DNA of 64,000 nt from Bradyrhizobium algeriense (lineage in GTDB: Bacteria; Pseudomonadota; Alphaproteobacteria; Rhizobiales; Xanthobacteraceae), in the NCBI RefSeq assembly GCF_036924595.1, contig NZ_JAZHRV010000001.1, positions 3,162,001 to 3,226,000 of the forward strand, in the 5' to 3' direction. The position numbers and the translations under genes were made by a program. Below the pieces are notes generated by a model. It was not told the origin of the DNA, made no database searches, and saw nothing but the letters and a program-made list of their open reading frames with translations. This document shows, piece by piece, positions 18,197-26,935 of the stretch (positions are counted from its first letter, which is position 1; the number at the start of each line of letters is the position of its first letter).

Positions 18197-19036
18197 ATGA
18201 AGAAGTGTCTCGCTATCGCCGTGCTCTTGCTGGCGAGCAGCCTCACCACCGCGCAGGCCCAGTACTCGTTTGAGTATGGCGGCCGCACTATCACCATCGA
18301 TCCCGATCGCGGCACGGTTCAGATTCCCGGCGTCTACGATAATACCGGCAAGAAGGCCAAGCGCTCGCGTGGCGAGGAAGGCGACCTTGATCGTCCGGGC
18401 AAGAAGGCGCCGCAGCAGGCGAAGTCCGCCCCGCAGGCCGCACCCGAGGCGGCAACCCCGGCTGCACCTGCACCGGCTGAACAGGCCGCCGCTCCGGCGG
18501 CTGCGCCTGCCGCCCCTGCTCCGCCCGCTCCAGCCACCACTTCGAGGGGCGAGCCGTCGACGGCAGCCGTAGCGCCGGCGGATAGGGCTGCGCCTGCGCC
18601 AGCAACGCCCGCGCCTCCAGTGCAACAGAATGCCGCTCCGGCCGCGCCGCCGGCGCCAGCTCCCGTTGCCGCGCCAGCGCCACCGCCGCCGCAACAACAA
18701 CAGGCCGCCGTCCCGGCAGCATCCGCGCCTTCGTCTGCGAACTCACCGCTCGGCATATGGCTGACGGAGGAGAAGGAAGGCAAAGTGCGGATCGAACAGT
18801 GCGGCCCCAATCTCTGCGGCTATTCCGTCGACAAGAAGTCGAACCAGAACGGCGAGCAGGTCCTGATCAACATGAAGCCCGGCAAGGACAAGTGGAGCGG
18901 CCGGATTTTCGATCCGAATTCAGGCAGCACCTACGATTCGACGATCGCCCTCAAGAGCACCGACAGTCTCCGCGTTCAGGGCTGCGCCTTTGGCGGCATG
19001 TTCTGTGGCGGTCAGACCTGGACCCGCGTCAACTGA
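18197..19036 (+). CDS. Exported protein with Ala/Pro-rich linker and DUF2147-like domain
   Basis: A 279-residue exported protein, start ATG 18197 behind AGGAGG. Residues 1-22 are a signal peptide (LLLASSLTTAQAQ). Next is a short domain with FEYGGRTITIDPDRGTVQIP, then about 120 residues of Ala/Pro-rich linker. The C-terminal domain (LGIWLTEEKEGKVRIEQCGP, LCGYSVDK, GQTWTRVN) resembles DUF2147, a calycin-like periplasmic domain. The linker probably spans the periplasm or cell wall. An Fnr-like site precedes the gene and a strong terminator follows it. Confidence 0.75.
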   Translation: MKKCLAIAVLLLASSLTTAQAQYSFEYGGRTITIDPDRGTVQIPGVYDNTGKKAKRSRGEEGDLDRPGKKAPQQAKSAPQAAPEAATPAAPAPAEQAAAPAAAPAAPAPPAPATTSRGEPSTAAVAPADRAAPAPATPAPPVQQNAAPAAPPAPAPVAAPAPPPPQQQQAAVPAASAPSSANSPLGIWLTEEKEGKVRIEQCGPNLCGYSVDKKSNQNGEQVLINMKPGKDKWSGRIFDPNSGSTYDSTIALKSTDSLRVQGCAFGGMFCGGQTWTRVN

Positions 19037-19064
19037 CCGGCAGCCAACCTGCGCATTCAACTGG

Positions 19065-19088
19065 AAGCCCCGCCGCAACGCGGGGCTT
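19065..19088 (+). terminator. Rho-independent terminator
   Basis: AAGCCCCGC (19065-19073) pairs with GCGGGGCTT (19080-19088), followed by TT and CAC. It lies about 30 bp after the DUF2147-like gene. Confidence 0.8.
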
Positions 19089-19192
19089 TTCACTGCGCCC
19101 GCTTTTCACTGAGAATTAGCCCGTGATGACAGTCACAGTCGTCATGGAACCGCTGTGAGACCATGATCGTGTCCAAACCAAAAGGGCACGTC

Positions 19193-19546
19193 ATGGTAAC
19201 GTCTCGGAAATCTCTGGTAGCCACTTCGCTGATTGCTGCACTGGGCTTTGCGACACCATCCGCGGCCGCGACGTTCGACGGCGCCTGGAATGTGCAGATC
19301 ACCTCGTCGAACGCCGCCTGCAACAGCGGCGCGTCGGTCTCGATCGGAATCAACAACGGCCAGGTCGCCTCGAACAGCGCGACTGTAACGGCGTCCGGCC
19401 GCGTGGCCGAAGCGGGCGCCATCCATGTGACCCTGGCGAGCGGCATGAAGCGCGCGGTCGGTTCCGGCGTTCTCACGGCCACGTCGGGATCGGGCACATG
19501 GCGCGCAGCCCTGTGCTCCGGCACCTGGACCGCGCAACGCGTGTGA
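19193..19546 (+). CDS. Small exported hypothetical protein
   Basis: A 117-residue secreted protein. ATG 19193 is preferred over 19163 because AAAAGGG sits upstream and a normal signal peptide then follows (SLVATSLIAALGFATPSAAA). The mature part is a small beta-rich domain: FDGAWNVQITSSNAACNSGA, ASVSIGINNGQV and GTWRAALCSGTWTAQRV, with two Cys that may form a disulfide. Similar short proteins with a W-x-V opening and G-x-W ending are frequent in rhizobial secretomes. Function unknown. Confidence 0.65.
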   Translation: MVTSRKSLVATSLIAALGFATPSAAATFDGAWNVQITSSNAACNSGASVSIGINNGQVASNSATVTASGRVAEAGAIHVTLASGMKRAVGSGVLTATSGSGTWRAALCSGTWTAQRV

Positions 19547-19558
19547 AGCGACAGCAGT

Positions 19559-19963
<405 letters not shown>

Positions 19964-20000
19964 GGAGTTGTCTCCTTTTTCTGGACTTGTGTTTGATCTT

Positions 20001-20095
20001 GTAGGGTGGGCAAAGGCGCTCTTCGCGCCGTGCCCACCAACCCGGGGCTGGATACTGCGATAGACGGTGGGCTCGCTTCGCTTAGCCCACCCTAC
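20001..20095. repeat. Nested palindromic repeat element
   Basis: GTAGGGTGGGC (20001-20011) and GCCCACCCTAC (20085-20095) are exact inverted ends. Inside are two further stems, GGGTGGGCAAAGGCGC-type sequence opposite GCGCCGTGCCCACC, and GTGGGCTCGCTTCGC. The element fills the gap between cupin and RraA genes. Elements with these ends are dispersed in Bradyrhizobium and related genomes and resemble REP/MITE-like units. Confidence 0.75.
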
Positions 20096-20101
20096 ACATA
20101 G

Positions 20102-20800
20102 TTATTTCTTGCTGGCCGCGTAGCGCGCCTTGGTCTCGGCGTTCATCGGATAGAGGCCGGGCAATGCCGCGCCGTTGTTCACCTCGTTGACGATCCAGGC
20201 TTCCATCCGTTCCTGCTCCGGCCCTTCGGCCAGCACATGGTCGAGCAGCGCCTGCGGGATCAGGACCGCGCCGTCCTGGTCGGCGACGACGATGTCGTTG
20301 GGGAATACCGCGACCCCGCCACAGCCGATCGGCTCACCCCAGCCGACGAAGGTCAGCCCGGCCACCGAAGGCGGCGCCGCAAAGCCGTCGCACCACACGG
20401 GCAAATTGGTACCGAGCACGCCTTCGACGTCGCGCACCACGCCATCGGTGATCAGCGCGGCCACGCCGCGCTTGACCATGCGCGCACAGAGAATGTCGCC
20501 GAAGATGCCGGCGTCGGTGACGCCCATGGCGTCGACCACGGTGATGCAACCTTTCGGCATCGCTTCAATCGCAGTGCGGGTCGAAATCGGCGACGACCAG
20601 GATTCCGGCGTTGCCAGATCTTCGCGCGCGGGCACGAAGCGCAGCGTAAAGGCCGGTCCGACCAGCCGCGGCTGCCCGGGCCGCAGCGGCTTGGTGCCGC
20701 GCATCCAGACGTTTCGCAGGCCCTTCTTGAGCAGCACGGTGGTGATGGTGGCGGTGGATACGCCGGACAGGGTTGCGAGGGCTTCGGGGGACAGGGACAT
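20102..20800 (-). CDS. RraA-family protein (aldolase/regulator fold)
   Basis: A 232-residue protein of the RraA/HMG-aldolase fold. Characteristic segments are GPAFTLRFVPARED, VVDAMGVTDAGIFGDILCAR with the following GVAALITDGVVRD, and PNDIVVADQDGAVLIPQALL. The D-x(20)-R-D pattern (DAMG...GVVRD) that binds Mg and substrate in 4-hydroxy-4-methyl-2-oxoglutarate aldolases is present, so an aldolase/decarboxylase role on a 2-oxo acid is more likely than RNase E regulation. Substrate unknown. Confidence 0.8.
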   Translation of the reverse strand: MSLSPEALATLSGVSTATITTVLLKKGLRNVWMRGTKPLRPGQPRLVGPAFTLRFVPAREDLATPESWSSPISTRTAIEAMPKGCITVVDAMGVTDAGIFGDILCARMVKRGVAALITDGVVRDVEGVLGTNLPVWCDGFAAPPSVAGLTFVGWGEPIGCGGVAVFPNDIVVADQDGAVLIPQALLDHVLAEGPEQERMEAWIVNEVNNGAALPGLYPMNAETKARYAASKK

Positions 20801-21027
20801 CTGGAATGCAGGCTCCGGAGGATGGGTGAAAGGTAGCGCATCTTGCGAAGCGCGGATGTCACGTCAAGGGCTCGGCGAAAGAAGCGCGATCACAACATCT
20901 TATCGTCGGCATGCAGATTAATTTATTGAACTTACTGGCTGATTTCGCGCGAAGCGAATTCCACTCGCGTCCAAAACACGCTAGAGGTGGAGGCGCAGCA
21001 CAGAAGCTGCGAGACAGTTTAGAGGCC

Positions 21028-21759
21028 ATGGCCGCGACGCTTCCCCCGCCCCGCCTTTTGCCGAGTGGCGACAGCGCCATCACGGTGGAATTCAGCCGCA
21101 ACATCGACGATGCCGCCAACCGGCGCGTATTGGCGCTCGACCGTGCGATGGCCGCCGAGCCGGTGACGGGCGTCACCGAGACGGTGCCGACCTATCGCTC
21201 GCTGCTGGTGCATTACGATCCCGTGTTGATCGATTTCGACAAGCTTGGCGAAAAGATTCTCACACTCGCGCAGCGGCCGGTACCGGCAACGACAAAGACC
21301 CGGCGCTGGCGCATTCCGGTGGTCTATGGCGGCGAGCACGGCATCGACCTCGAGGATGTCGCAAAAACCCTCAACACGACGCCCGACGAGATCGTGGCGC
21401 GGCATGTCGCCGGCGACTACCGGGTAGCCATGATCGGCTTTACGCCCGGCTGGTCCTATCTCAGCGGGCTCACGGACTCCCTGCACATGCCGCGGCGGCA
21501 GAACCCGCGTTTGCTGACGCCGGCCGGCACCATCTCAATCGGTGGCGTACAGACCGGCGTGCAGTGCCTCGCCGGCCCGAGCGGCTGGCACCTGCTGGGA
21601 CAAACGGCCGTCCGCACCTATCAGCTGCATCGCGATCCGATCTTCCTGCTGGAGCCCGGCGACAACGTCACCTTTACGGCGGTCGATGCCAAGACTTTTG
21701 CGGAGCAGGATCGCGCCGCCGAAGCCGGCGAATTCATTGCCGAGCAGATCGCCTCATGA
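21028..21759 (+). CDS. pxpB: 5-oxoprolinase subunit PxpB
   Basis: A 243-residue protein of the KipI/PxpB family. The start is set at ATG 21028 (AGAGG close upstream), because the family begins just there with RLLPSGDSAITVEFS. Motifs are VPTYRSLLVHYDP, IPVVYGGEHGIDLEDVA and GFTPGWSYLSGL followed by MPRRQNPRLLTPAGTISIGG. With PxpC and PxpA it forms the ATP-dependent enzyme that opens 5-oxoproline (pyroglutamate) to glutamate. The stop overlaps the next start by 4 bp (ATGA). A longer start at 20911 is open but unlike the family. Confidence 0.88.
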   Translation: MAATLPPPRLLPSGDSAITVEFSRNIDDAANRRVLALDRAMAAEPVTGVTETVPTYRSLLVHYDPVLIDFDKLGEKILTLAQRPVPATTKTRRWRIPVVYGGEHGIDLEDVAKTLNTTPDEIVARHVAGDYRVAMIGFTPGWSYLSGLTDSLHMPRRQNPRLLTPAGTISIGGVQTGVQCLAGPSGWHLLGQTAVRTYQLHRDPIFLLEPGDNVTFTAVDAKTFAEQDRAAEAGEFIAEQIAS

Positions 21760-22811
21760 GCAAGCTCGTCATTGCATCGATCGGCCCGGCAAGTTCGGTA
21801 CAGGACGGCGGACGTCCCGGCGCGCAGCGTTACGGCCTGGTGCCGAGCGGGGCGATGGATCGGCTGGCGCTGGCGGCCGCGAATACGCTGGCCGGCAATG
21901 AACCGTTCACGGCGGCTGTCGAGGTCGGCCCGTTCGGAGCAAGGTTCACCGCACGCGGCGGCGCGGTGCGCGTCGCGCTGGCGGGAGCCCCGCGCAATGC
22001 CGATATCGCCGGCCGTGCCGTGGCGTCGGATACGTCCGCAACCCTCGCCGATGGCGAGACGCTGACGCTCGGTTTTGCCCGCGGCGGCTCGTTCAGCTAT
22101 CTCGCGGTCGAAGGCGGCATTGCCGGCGAGCCGATGTTCGGCAGCCTCGCCGTTAACGCGCGCGCGGGCCTCGGCAGCCCTTATCCGCGCCCCCTGCAAG
22201 CCGGCGACGAACTGCAGACAAAGGTGGCCAGCGGTGCGCCGGAGCGGCGGATCGAGCTGCCCGCGGCAACCGACGCGCCGATCCGCGTGGTGTGGGGTCC
22301 ACAGGATGACGAATTCGCCGACGAGACCAAAAACCTGCTTCTCGACAGCGAATGGAAGATTTCCGCGACCAGCGACCGCATGGGCTACCGGCTCGAAGGC
22401 CCGGTACTCAGACATCTCCACGGCCACAACATCGTTTCCGACGGTACCGTCAACGGCAGCCTGCAGGTGCCCGGCAACGGCCAGCCGATCGTACTGATGC
22501 GCGATCGCGGCACCAGCGGCGGCTATCCCAAGATCGCGGCGGTGATTTCGGCCGACTTCGGACGGTTTGCGCAGATCCCGGCCGGGCGCGCCTTTCGCTT
22601 CCGGGCCGTCAGCATGGCGGAAGCGCAGGCGGAAGCGCGAAAATTTGCCGAGTTGTTGCGCACCCTGCCCGAGCGGCTGCGGGCTATCGAAAGCGTTGAT
22701 CTCAACATCGATGCGCTGCACGATGCCAATGTCGCGGGCCACGCCGTCAGCGCCGTCGATGCCGGAACCTGGCACGCCGTCTCTCTGGCCGACATATCCG
22801 GCCCGGACTGA
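21756..22811 (+). CDS. pxpC: 5-oxoprolinase subunit PxpC (KipA family)
   Basis: A 351-residue protein of the biotin-dependent-carboxyltransferase-like KipA/PxpC family, translationally coupled to pxpB by ATGA. It opens with [20 protein letters not shown], followed by [17 protein letters not shown]. Later come [42 protein letters not shown] and [20 protein letters not shown]. These are the typical signature blocks. It forms the PxpBC complex that phosphorylates or processes the substrate with PxpA. Confidence 0.88.
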   Translation: MSKLVIASIGPASSVQDGGRPGAQRYGLVPSGAMDRLALAAANTLAGNEPFTAAVEVGPFGARFTARGGAVRVALAGAPRNADIAGRAVASDTSATLADGETLTLGFARGGSFSYLAVEGGIAGEPMFGSLAVNARAGLGSPYPRPLQAGDELQTKVASGAPERRIELPAATDAPIRVVWGPQDDEFADETKNLLLDSEWKISATSDRMGYRLEGPVLRHLHGHNIVSDGTVNGSLQVPGNGQPIVLMRDRGTSGGYPKIAAVISADFGRFAQIPAGRAFRFRAVSMAEAQAEARKFAELLRTLPERLRAIESVDLNIDALHDANVAGHAVSAVDAGTWHAVSLADISGPD

Positions 22812-22846
22812 TCACCCAATCCACTCACGAGAAGCGGATCAACACC

Positions 22847-23617
22847 ATGACAACCATCGACCTCAATTGCGATCTCGGCGAAGGATTTGGCGCGTGGGAA
22901 ATGGGCAACGACGCCGCCATGATCGAGCTGGCGACCTCGGTGAACGTCGCCTGCGGCTTTCATGCCGGCGACGCCGACATCATGCGTCGCACGGTTGAAC
23001 TGGCGAAAGCGCGCGGCGTCAGTGTCGGCGCGCATCCCGGGTATCGCGACCTGCACGGCTTCGGCCGGCGGCCGATCCCCGGCTTGAAGTCGTCGGAGAT
23101 CGAGAACCTCATCGCCTACCAGATCGGCGCGTTGCAGGCGATTGCGACCGCAGCCGGCCACAAGGTGACCCACGTGAAAGCGCATGGCGCGCTCTCCAAC
23201 GTCGCCTGTGAGGACGACATGACCGCGAAGGCCATCGCCAACGGCATCAAGGCGGTCGATCCCAATCTGATTTTCGTGGTGCTCGCCAATTCCAAGCTGG
23301 TGCAGGCGGGCGAAGCCGCCAACCTGCCGATGGTGCACGAGGTCTTTGCCGACCGCGCCTATGAAGACAATGGCTCGCTGGTGTCGCGCAAGAAGCCCGG
23401 CGCGGTATTGCACGATGCGAAGGCGATCGCCGACCGCGTGGTGCGGATGGTGCAGGACGGCGCGGTGGTGTCAGTCACCGGCAAGGTGATCAAGATGCGC
23501 ACCGACACCGTGTGCATTCACGGCGATACGGCCGGCGCGGTCGACATCGCGCGCGCGGTGCGTCAGGCGTTGAAGGATGCAGGGATCGCGGTCGCGCCGT
23601 TCAAGACGATAATTTAA
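22847..23617 (+). CDS. pxpA: 5-oxoprolinase subunit PxpA (LamB/YcsF family)
   Basis: A 256-residue LamB/YcsF-family protein. Hallmarks are [18 protein letters not shown] at the start, [48 protein letters not shown] and the C-terminal [18 protein letters not shown]. The fold is a metal-independent or metal-binding TIM-like barrel related to polysaccharide deacetylases. It completes the 5-oxoprolinase operon (order B-C-A), 35 bp after pxpC. Confidence 0.9.
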   Translation: MTTIDLNCDLGEGFGAWEMGNDAAMIELATSVNVACGFHAGDADIMRRTVELAKARGVSVGAHPGYRDLHGFGRRPIPGLKSSEIENLIAYQIGALQAIATAAGHKVTHVKAHGALSNVACEDDMTAKAIANGIKAVDPNLIFVVLANSKLVQAGEAANLPMVHEVFADRAYEDNGSLVSRKKPGAVLHDAKAIADRVVRMVQDGAVVSVTGKVIKMRTDTVCIHGDTAGAVDIARAVRQALKDAGIAVAPFKTII

Positions 23618-23620
23618 TTC

Positions 23621-23770
23621 CTAGAACGGATGAACCGAGAGCGTGCCGAACACGATGGCGGCAATGAGCGCGAACGCGCTGTAGAGCGCGGCGGTATAGC
23701 CGGTGCCGGAACGGCGGGACACCGAGCGTGCGTAAAGGTGCAGGCGGGCTTCCGCCGATAGTTCGCGCAT
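23621..23770 (-). CDS. Short single-span membrane protein (49 residues)
   Basis: A 49-codon ORF, ATG 23770 to TAG 23621, with GGAG seven bases upstream of the ATG (GGAGATCGATC). The N-terminal 25 residues are basic and polar (MRELSAEARLHLYARSVSRR). They are followed by a membrane segment YTAALYSAFALIAAIVFGTL and a short SVHPF tail. The clean ribosome site, charge layout and coding-like third-position bias argue that it is real. It ends 3 bp from the pxpA stop on the other strand. Function unknown. Confidence 0.55.
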   Translation of the reverse strand: MRELSAEARLHLYARSVSRRSGTGYTAALYSAFALIAAIVFGTLSVHPF

Positions 23771-23949
23771 GATCGATCTCCAACGCGGCATGGACTGCAT
23801 ATGGAATATCGTTTGCGTCCGAATTCAAGATATCCGCGGAAATAGCGATGCGGGCGCTTCGGCGCGCTCCATTTCGAGGGGAAAATTCCCCTCTCCCCGA
23901 CCAGAGCGAGAATTTTATTCGGGCCGATTTGAGCTAGCCGGAACCCAAA

Positions 23950-25101
23950 TCAGTGAGCTGGCAGGTTCGGTTCCAATCGCGACAGTGCCGGAAGCACACG
24001 GTCGCGGGCGATTTCATGCCCAAAGTCGCCACGGTTCGCGAGCAGAATCACGCCGACCTTGTGATCCGGTACAAGTCCGACATAGGCCGACGCGTTGTTG
24101 AGCCCGCCCGGTTTGTCAACGACGCCTACTCCGTCCACGTCGACATTCTCCCACGCCATCGCTTGTCCGAATTTCTCGTTGAAACGGAACATTTCACGCT
24201 GAGTCATCTGCAGCGCTTCGCGCAACTGCGGATCCACCGCTCTACCGTCGAGGCAGGCGGTGAGAAAAATGGCGAGATCCCGCGCCGACGAGAACATCTG
24301 CCCGCTCCCAGGGAAATCATAATAGCTGTGCTGGTCGCCCGGCGGACCGATTGGCATGCCGTCATCGGAATAGCCCTGGACGACGCGCTGCATGAATTCA
24401 GGACGCATGACGGCACGGTTGTCCGGTCCACGTTCGGGAAGCAGCGTCGAACTCATCCCTAGCGGCCTCAGGATCCGACTTTCAATGAGCTGACCTATTG
24501 GAACCCCATACCGACGCTCAAGCGCCAGCTGCAGCAGCACGTAACCGGCATGCGTGTAGATGCGTTGTTTGCCCGGCTGTTCGCCCGCCTGCGGCGTCCA
24601 GGCGTTGAGGATGTCGAGAAATTGGCCCAACGAGTATGACTCGTTGGGCCATGGTGGGTGATCCGTCGCCAGCAAGAGGCCGGAAGTATGGGTCGCAAGC
24701 TCACCAATCGTGACCCGACGAATATAGTCGCCGTTCAATTCGGTGACGTACTTGTTGACCGGATCGTCCAGACTTATTTCGCCGCGCAGCGTTCCGAGCG
24801 CGACCAGTGCAGCCTCAAACACCTTGCGCACGGACGCTATGTTGAACAGCGTGTCCGGTGTGATCGGCCGCTTGCCGGCTTGATCGGCGAGACCGTAGTT
24901 GAAGAACTGGACGTGGCCCGCGACGTACACGGCGGATGCGAGCCCGCCGGCATCATTGGCCGTCACCACAGGCGCGAAATTTTCCGCCATAATGTCCTGA
25001 ACCCGTGAGTCCAGGTCTGTCATGGCCACGCGCGCCGGACTGGGCAGGAGGACGAACAGAAGGGCCAAGCCCGCGGTGAACGAGGAGCACCATGATCTCA
25101 T
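23950..25101 (-). CDS. Class C beta-lactamase-fold serine hydrolase
   Basis: A 383-residue exported protein with a signal peptide (AGLALLFVLLPSPARVA). The serine hydrolase motifs are SxxK as SVRK in LFNIASVRKVFEA, a Tyr motif as YTHAGYVLLQLALE where class C enzymes have YxN, and a third motif DKPGGLNN in place of KTG. The family includes AmpC, esterase EstB and D-aminopeptidases. The altered second and third motifs argue for an esterase or peptidase rather than a true beta-lactamase. It is monocistronic. Confidence 0.82.
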   Translation of the reverse strand: MRSWCSSFTAGLALLFVLLPSPARVAMTDLDSRVQDIMAENFAPVVTANDAGGLASAVYVAGHVQFFNYGLADQAGKRPITPDTLFNIASVRKVFEAALVALGTLRGEISLDDPVNKYVTELNGDYIRRVTIGELATHTSGLLLATDHPPWPNESYSLGQFLDILNAWTPQAGEQPGKQRIYTHAGYVLLQLALERRYGVPIGQLIESRILRPLGMSSTLLPERGPDNRAVMRPEFMQRVVQGYSDDGMPIGPPGDQHSYYDFPGSGQMFSSARDLAIFLTACLDGRAVDPQLREALQMTQREMFRFNEKFGQAMAWENVDVDGVGVVDKPGGLNNASAYVGLVPDHKVGVILLANRGDFGHEIARDRVLPALSRLEPNLPAH

Positions 25102-25348
25102 ATCACAATCCGACAGGCATCATGAGATAACCAGCGCTGGATCGCCGGTCGAGTGAGCCAGCGATTGACACAAGCGCGCCATCAAACAACAGCATGTCGA
25201 TCGTGGGGTTTCCTTCGACATTGTTATTATCGCTGCTTGGTCTCGGCCAAGACACGTATGAGCGTTGGCGAGGCAACCGAAATCACAATCCGGATACTCT
25301 GGGAACCAGGCGCTGACGCCTCACATTCGTTCAGCTTGCGTCAACTCC

Positions 25349-26935
25349 CTAGTAAACGTCCTGCTGGAACCGGCCCTGCTTCTTGAGTTCCCCGACAAAG
25401 CTGACGGCCTCGTCGGTGGTTCGGGCGCCGAACTGCGCGACGATATCGACCAGGGCCCGCTCGACGTCCTTGGCCATCCGCTTGGCGTCGCCGCAGACAT
25501 AGATGTTGGCGCCCTCGGCAAGCCAGGTCCACAATTCGCGGCCGACCTCGCGCATGCGGTCCTGCACATAGAACTTCTTGTCGCCGTCGCGCGACCACGC
25601 CAGCGACAACCGCGTCAGCAGGCCCGACGTCTTCAAGGCATTGAGTTCGTCGGCATAGAAGAAATCGCAGTCGCTGCGCTGATGGCCGAAGAACAGCCAG
25701 TTCTTGCCCGGCGCGCCGGTGGCGCGGCGGTCGAGCAGGAAGGCGCGGAACGGCGCCACGCCGGTGCCGGGCCCGATCATGATGATCGGAACCTTGGGAT
25801 CCTGCGGCAGCGCGAAGCCATGGGCTTTCTGCACATAGACCTTCAGCTCATCGCCGGGATTGATGCGTTCGGCGAGGAAGGTCGAAGCCAACCCTAAGCG
25901 TTTGCGCTTGTTGATCATGTAGCGCACGCAGTCGACCGTCAGCGACAGCTTTCCGGGCGTCGCATTGTGCGACGACGAGATCGAATAGAGCCGCGGCTGC
26001 AGCGGCTCGAGCGCCTCGACAAAGGCCTCGGGGTGCGGGCGCACGCCAGAGAATTTCTGCAGCACTGCCATCACGTCGAGCGTCGCCGCGTCACCATCGG
26101 GGTCCTCGCCCTGCGCCAGCGCCCTCGCCTTCTCGCGGGTGGTCCCACCCGTGATGAAGGAGATCAGCTCGAACAGCGAGTCCGGCGCCGGCGACAGCGA
26201 GACGTCGTCGATCAGGACTTCCCGCAGCGTCTTGCCATTGACCTTGGTGGTGTGGGAGGCGCCGAGCAGCGCGATGATCTGGTCGACCAGCCCGACATCG
26301 TTGCGCGCGAAGATGCCGAAGGAATCGCCGACCACATAATCGAGCCCGCAGCCGGACAGATCGAACTCGATGTGCCAGGTCTCCTTCTCCGAACCCTTCT
26401 TGTTGAGGAGGCGACGCGAAAGGAAGGTCGCCGCGATCGGATTGTCGCGCGACCGTCCGGGCTCGGCCACGACCGCGGGCGCAGCCGGTGCCGCTGAAGG
26501 CGTGGCCGGCGCCTTGTCGATCTCCTCATAGAGCGCCTTCAGCATCCGCGCGGTTTCCTTGCCGCCGGGGACGCAAAGGTTGAGGCGCGCCTCGCTCTTG
26601 CTCGCGATAGCTTCCGAATAGTTATGACAATCGTAGCCACACTGCCCGCAATCCTGCTGCGCCATCGCCGCCATCATGCGCCGCCGCAGCGGGCGGCCTT
26701 CCGCGAGCTTCATGCGGTCGGCCATCGGCATGGTCTGGTCGTGCCAGGGCGCTTCGCCGTCATCGCCATCACCGGCCGAGCCCAGCATCACGGCCGCGCC
26801 CTGCTCCGCCGACAGCGGCGTCGCATCTGACAGAAGTCCGGCGAAGAAGCCGTTCAGCCACGAGCGCTGCGCTTCGGAGAACGGCGCACTGGACGGGATG
26901 ATCTCGATCTTCGGTGGAGGCGTGATCTGGTTCAT
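25349..26935 (-). CDS. NADPH:flavoprotein reductase with N-terminal Fe-S domain (CysJ-like, no flavodoxin domain)
   Basis: A 528-residue protein. Around residue 95 is a putative 4Fe-4S domain (CGQCGYDCHNYSEAI, then LCVPGGKE). The rest is a ferredoxin-NADP reductase module: FAD motif RLYSISSSH, connecting domain, and NADPH region IGPGTGVAPFRAFLLDRR with C-terminal GDAKRMAKDVE and an aromatic end (QDVY). The flavodoxin domain of canonical CysJ is absent, so electrons may pass from FAD through the Fe-S domain. It is coupled to nirA by a 4-bp overlap and is the likely electron donor for nitrite (or sulfite) reduction. Confidence 0.82.
   Translation of the reverse strand: MNQITPPPKIEIIPSSAPFSEAQRSWLNGFFAGLLSDATPLSAEQGAAVMLGSAGDGDDGEAPWHDQTMPMADRMKLAEGRPLRRRMMAAMAQQDCGQCGYDCHNYSEAIASKSEARLNLCVPGGKETARMLKALYEEIDKAPATPSAAPAAPAVVAEPGRSRDNPIAATFLSRRLLNKKGSEKETWHIEFDLSGCGLDYVVGDSFGIFARNDVGLVDQIIALLGASHTTKVNGKTLREVLIDDVSLSPAPDSLFELISFITGGTTREKARALAQGEDPDGDAATLDVMAVLQKFSGVRPHPEAFVEALEPLQPRLYSISSSHNATPGKLSLTVDCVRYMINKRKRLGLASTFLAERINPGDELKVYVQKAHGFALPQDPKVPIIMIGPGTGVAPFRAFLLDRRATGAPGKNWLFFGHQRSDCDFFYADELNALKTSGLLTRLSLAWSRDGDKKFYVQDRMREVGRELWTWLAEGANIYVCGDAKRMAKDVERALVDIVAQFGARTTDEAVSFVGELKKQGRFQQDVY

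Noticed and set aside
18140..18700. Gly/Arg-rich and Ala-rich minus-strand frames
   Set aside because: They mirror the Ala/Pro-rich linker of the DUF2147-like protein; low complexity explains the long frames.
23950..25101. Call as AmpC beta-lactamase
   Set aside because: The YxN and KTG motifs are altered (YTHA, KPGG) and no ampR-like regulator is adjacent; kept as a generic serine hydrolase.
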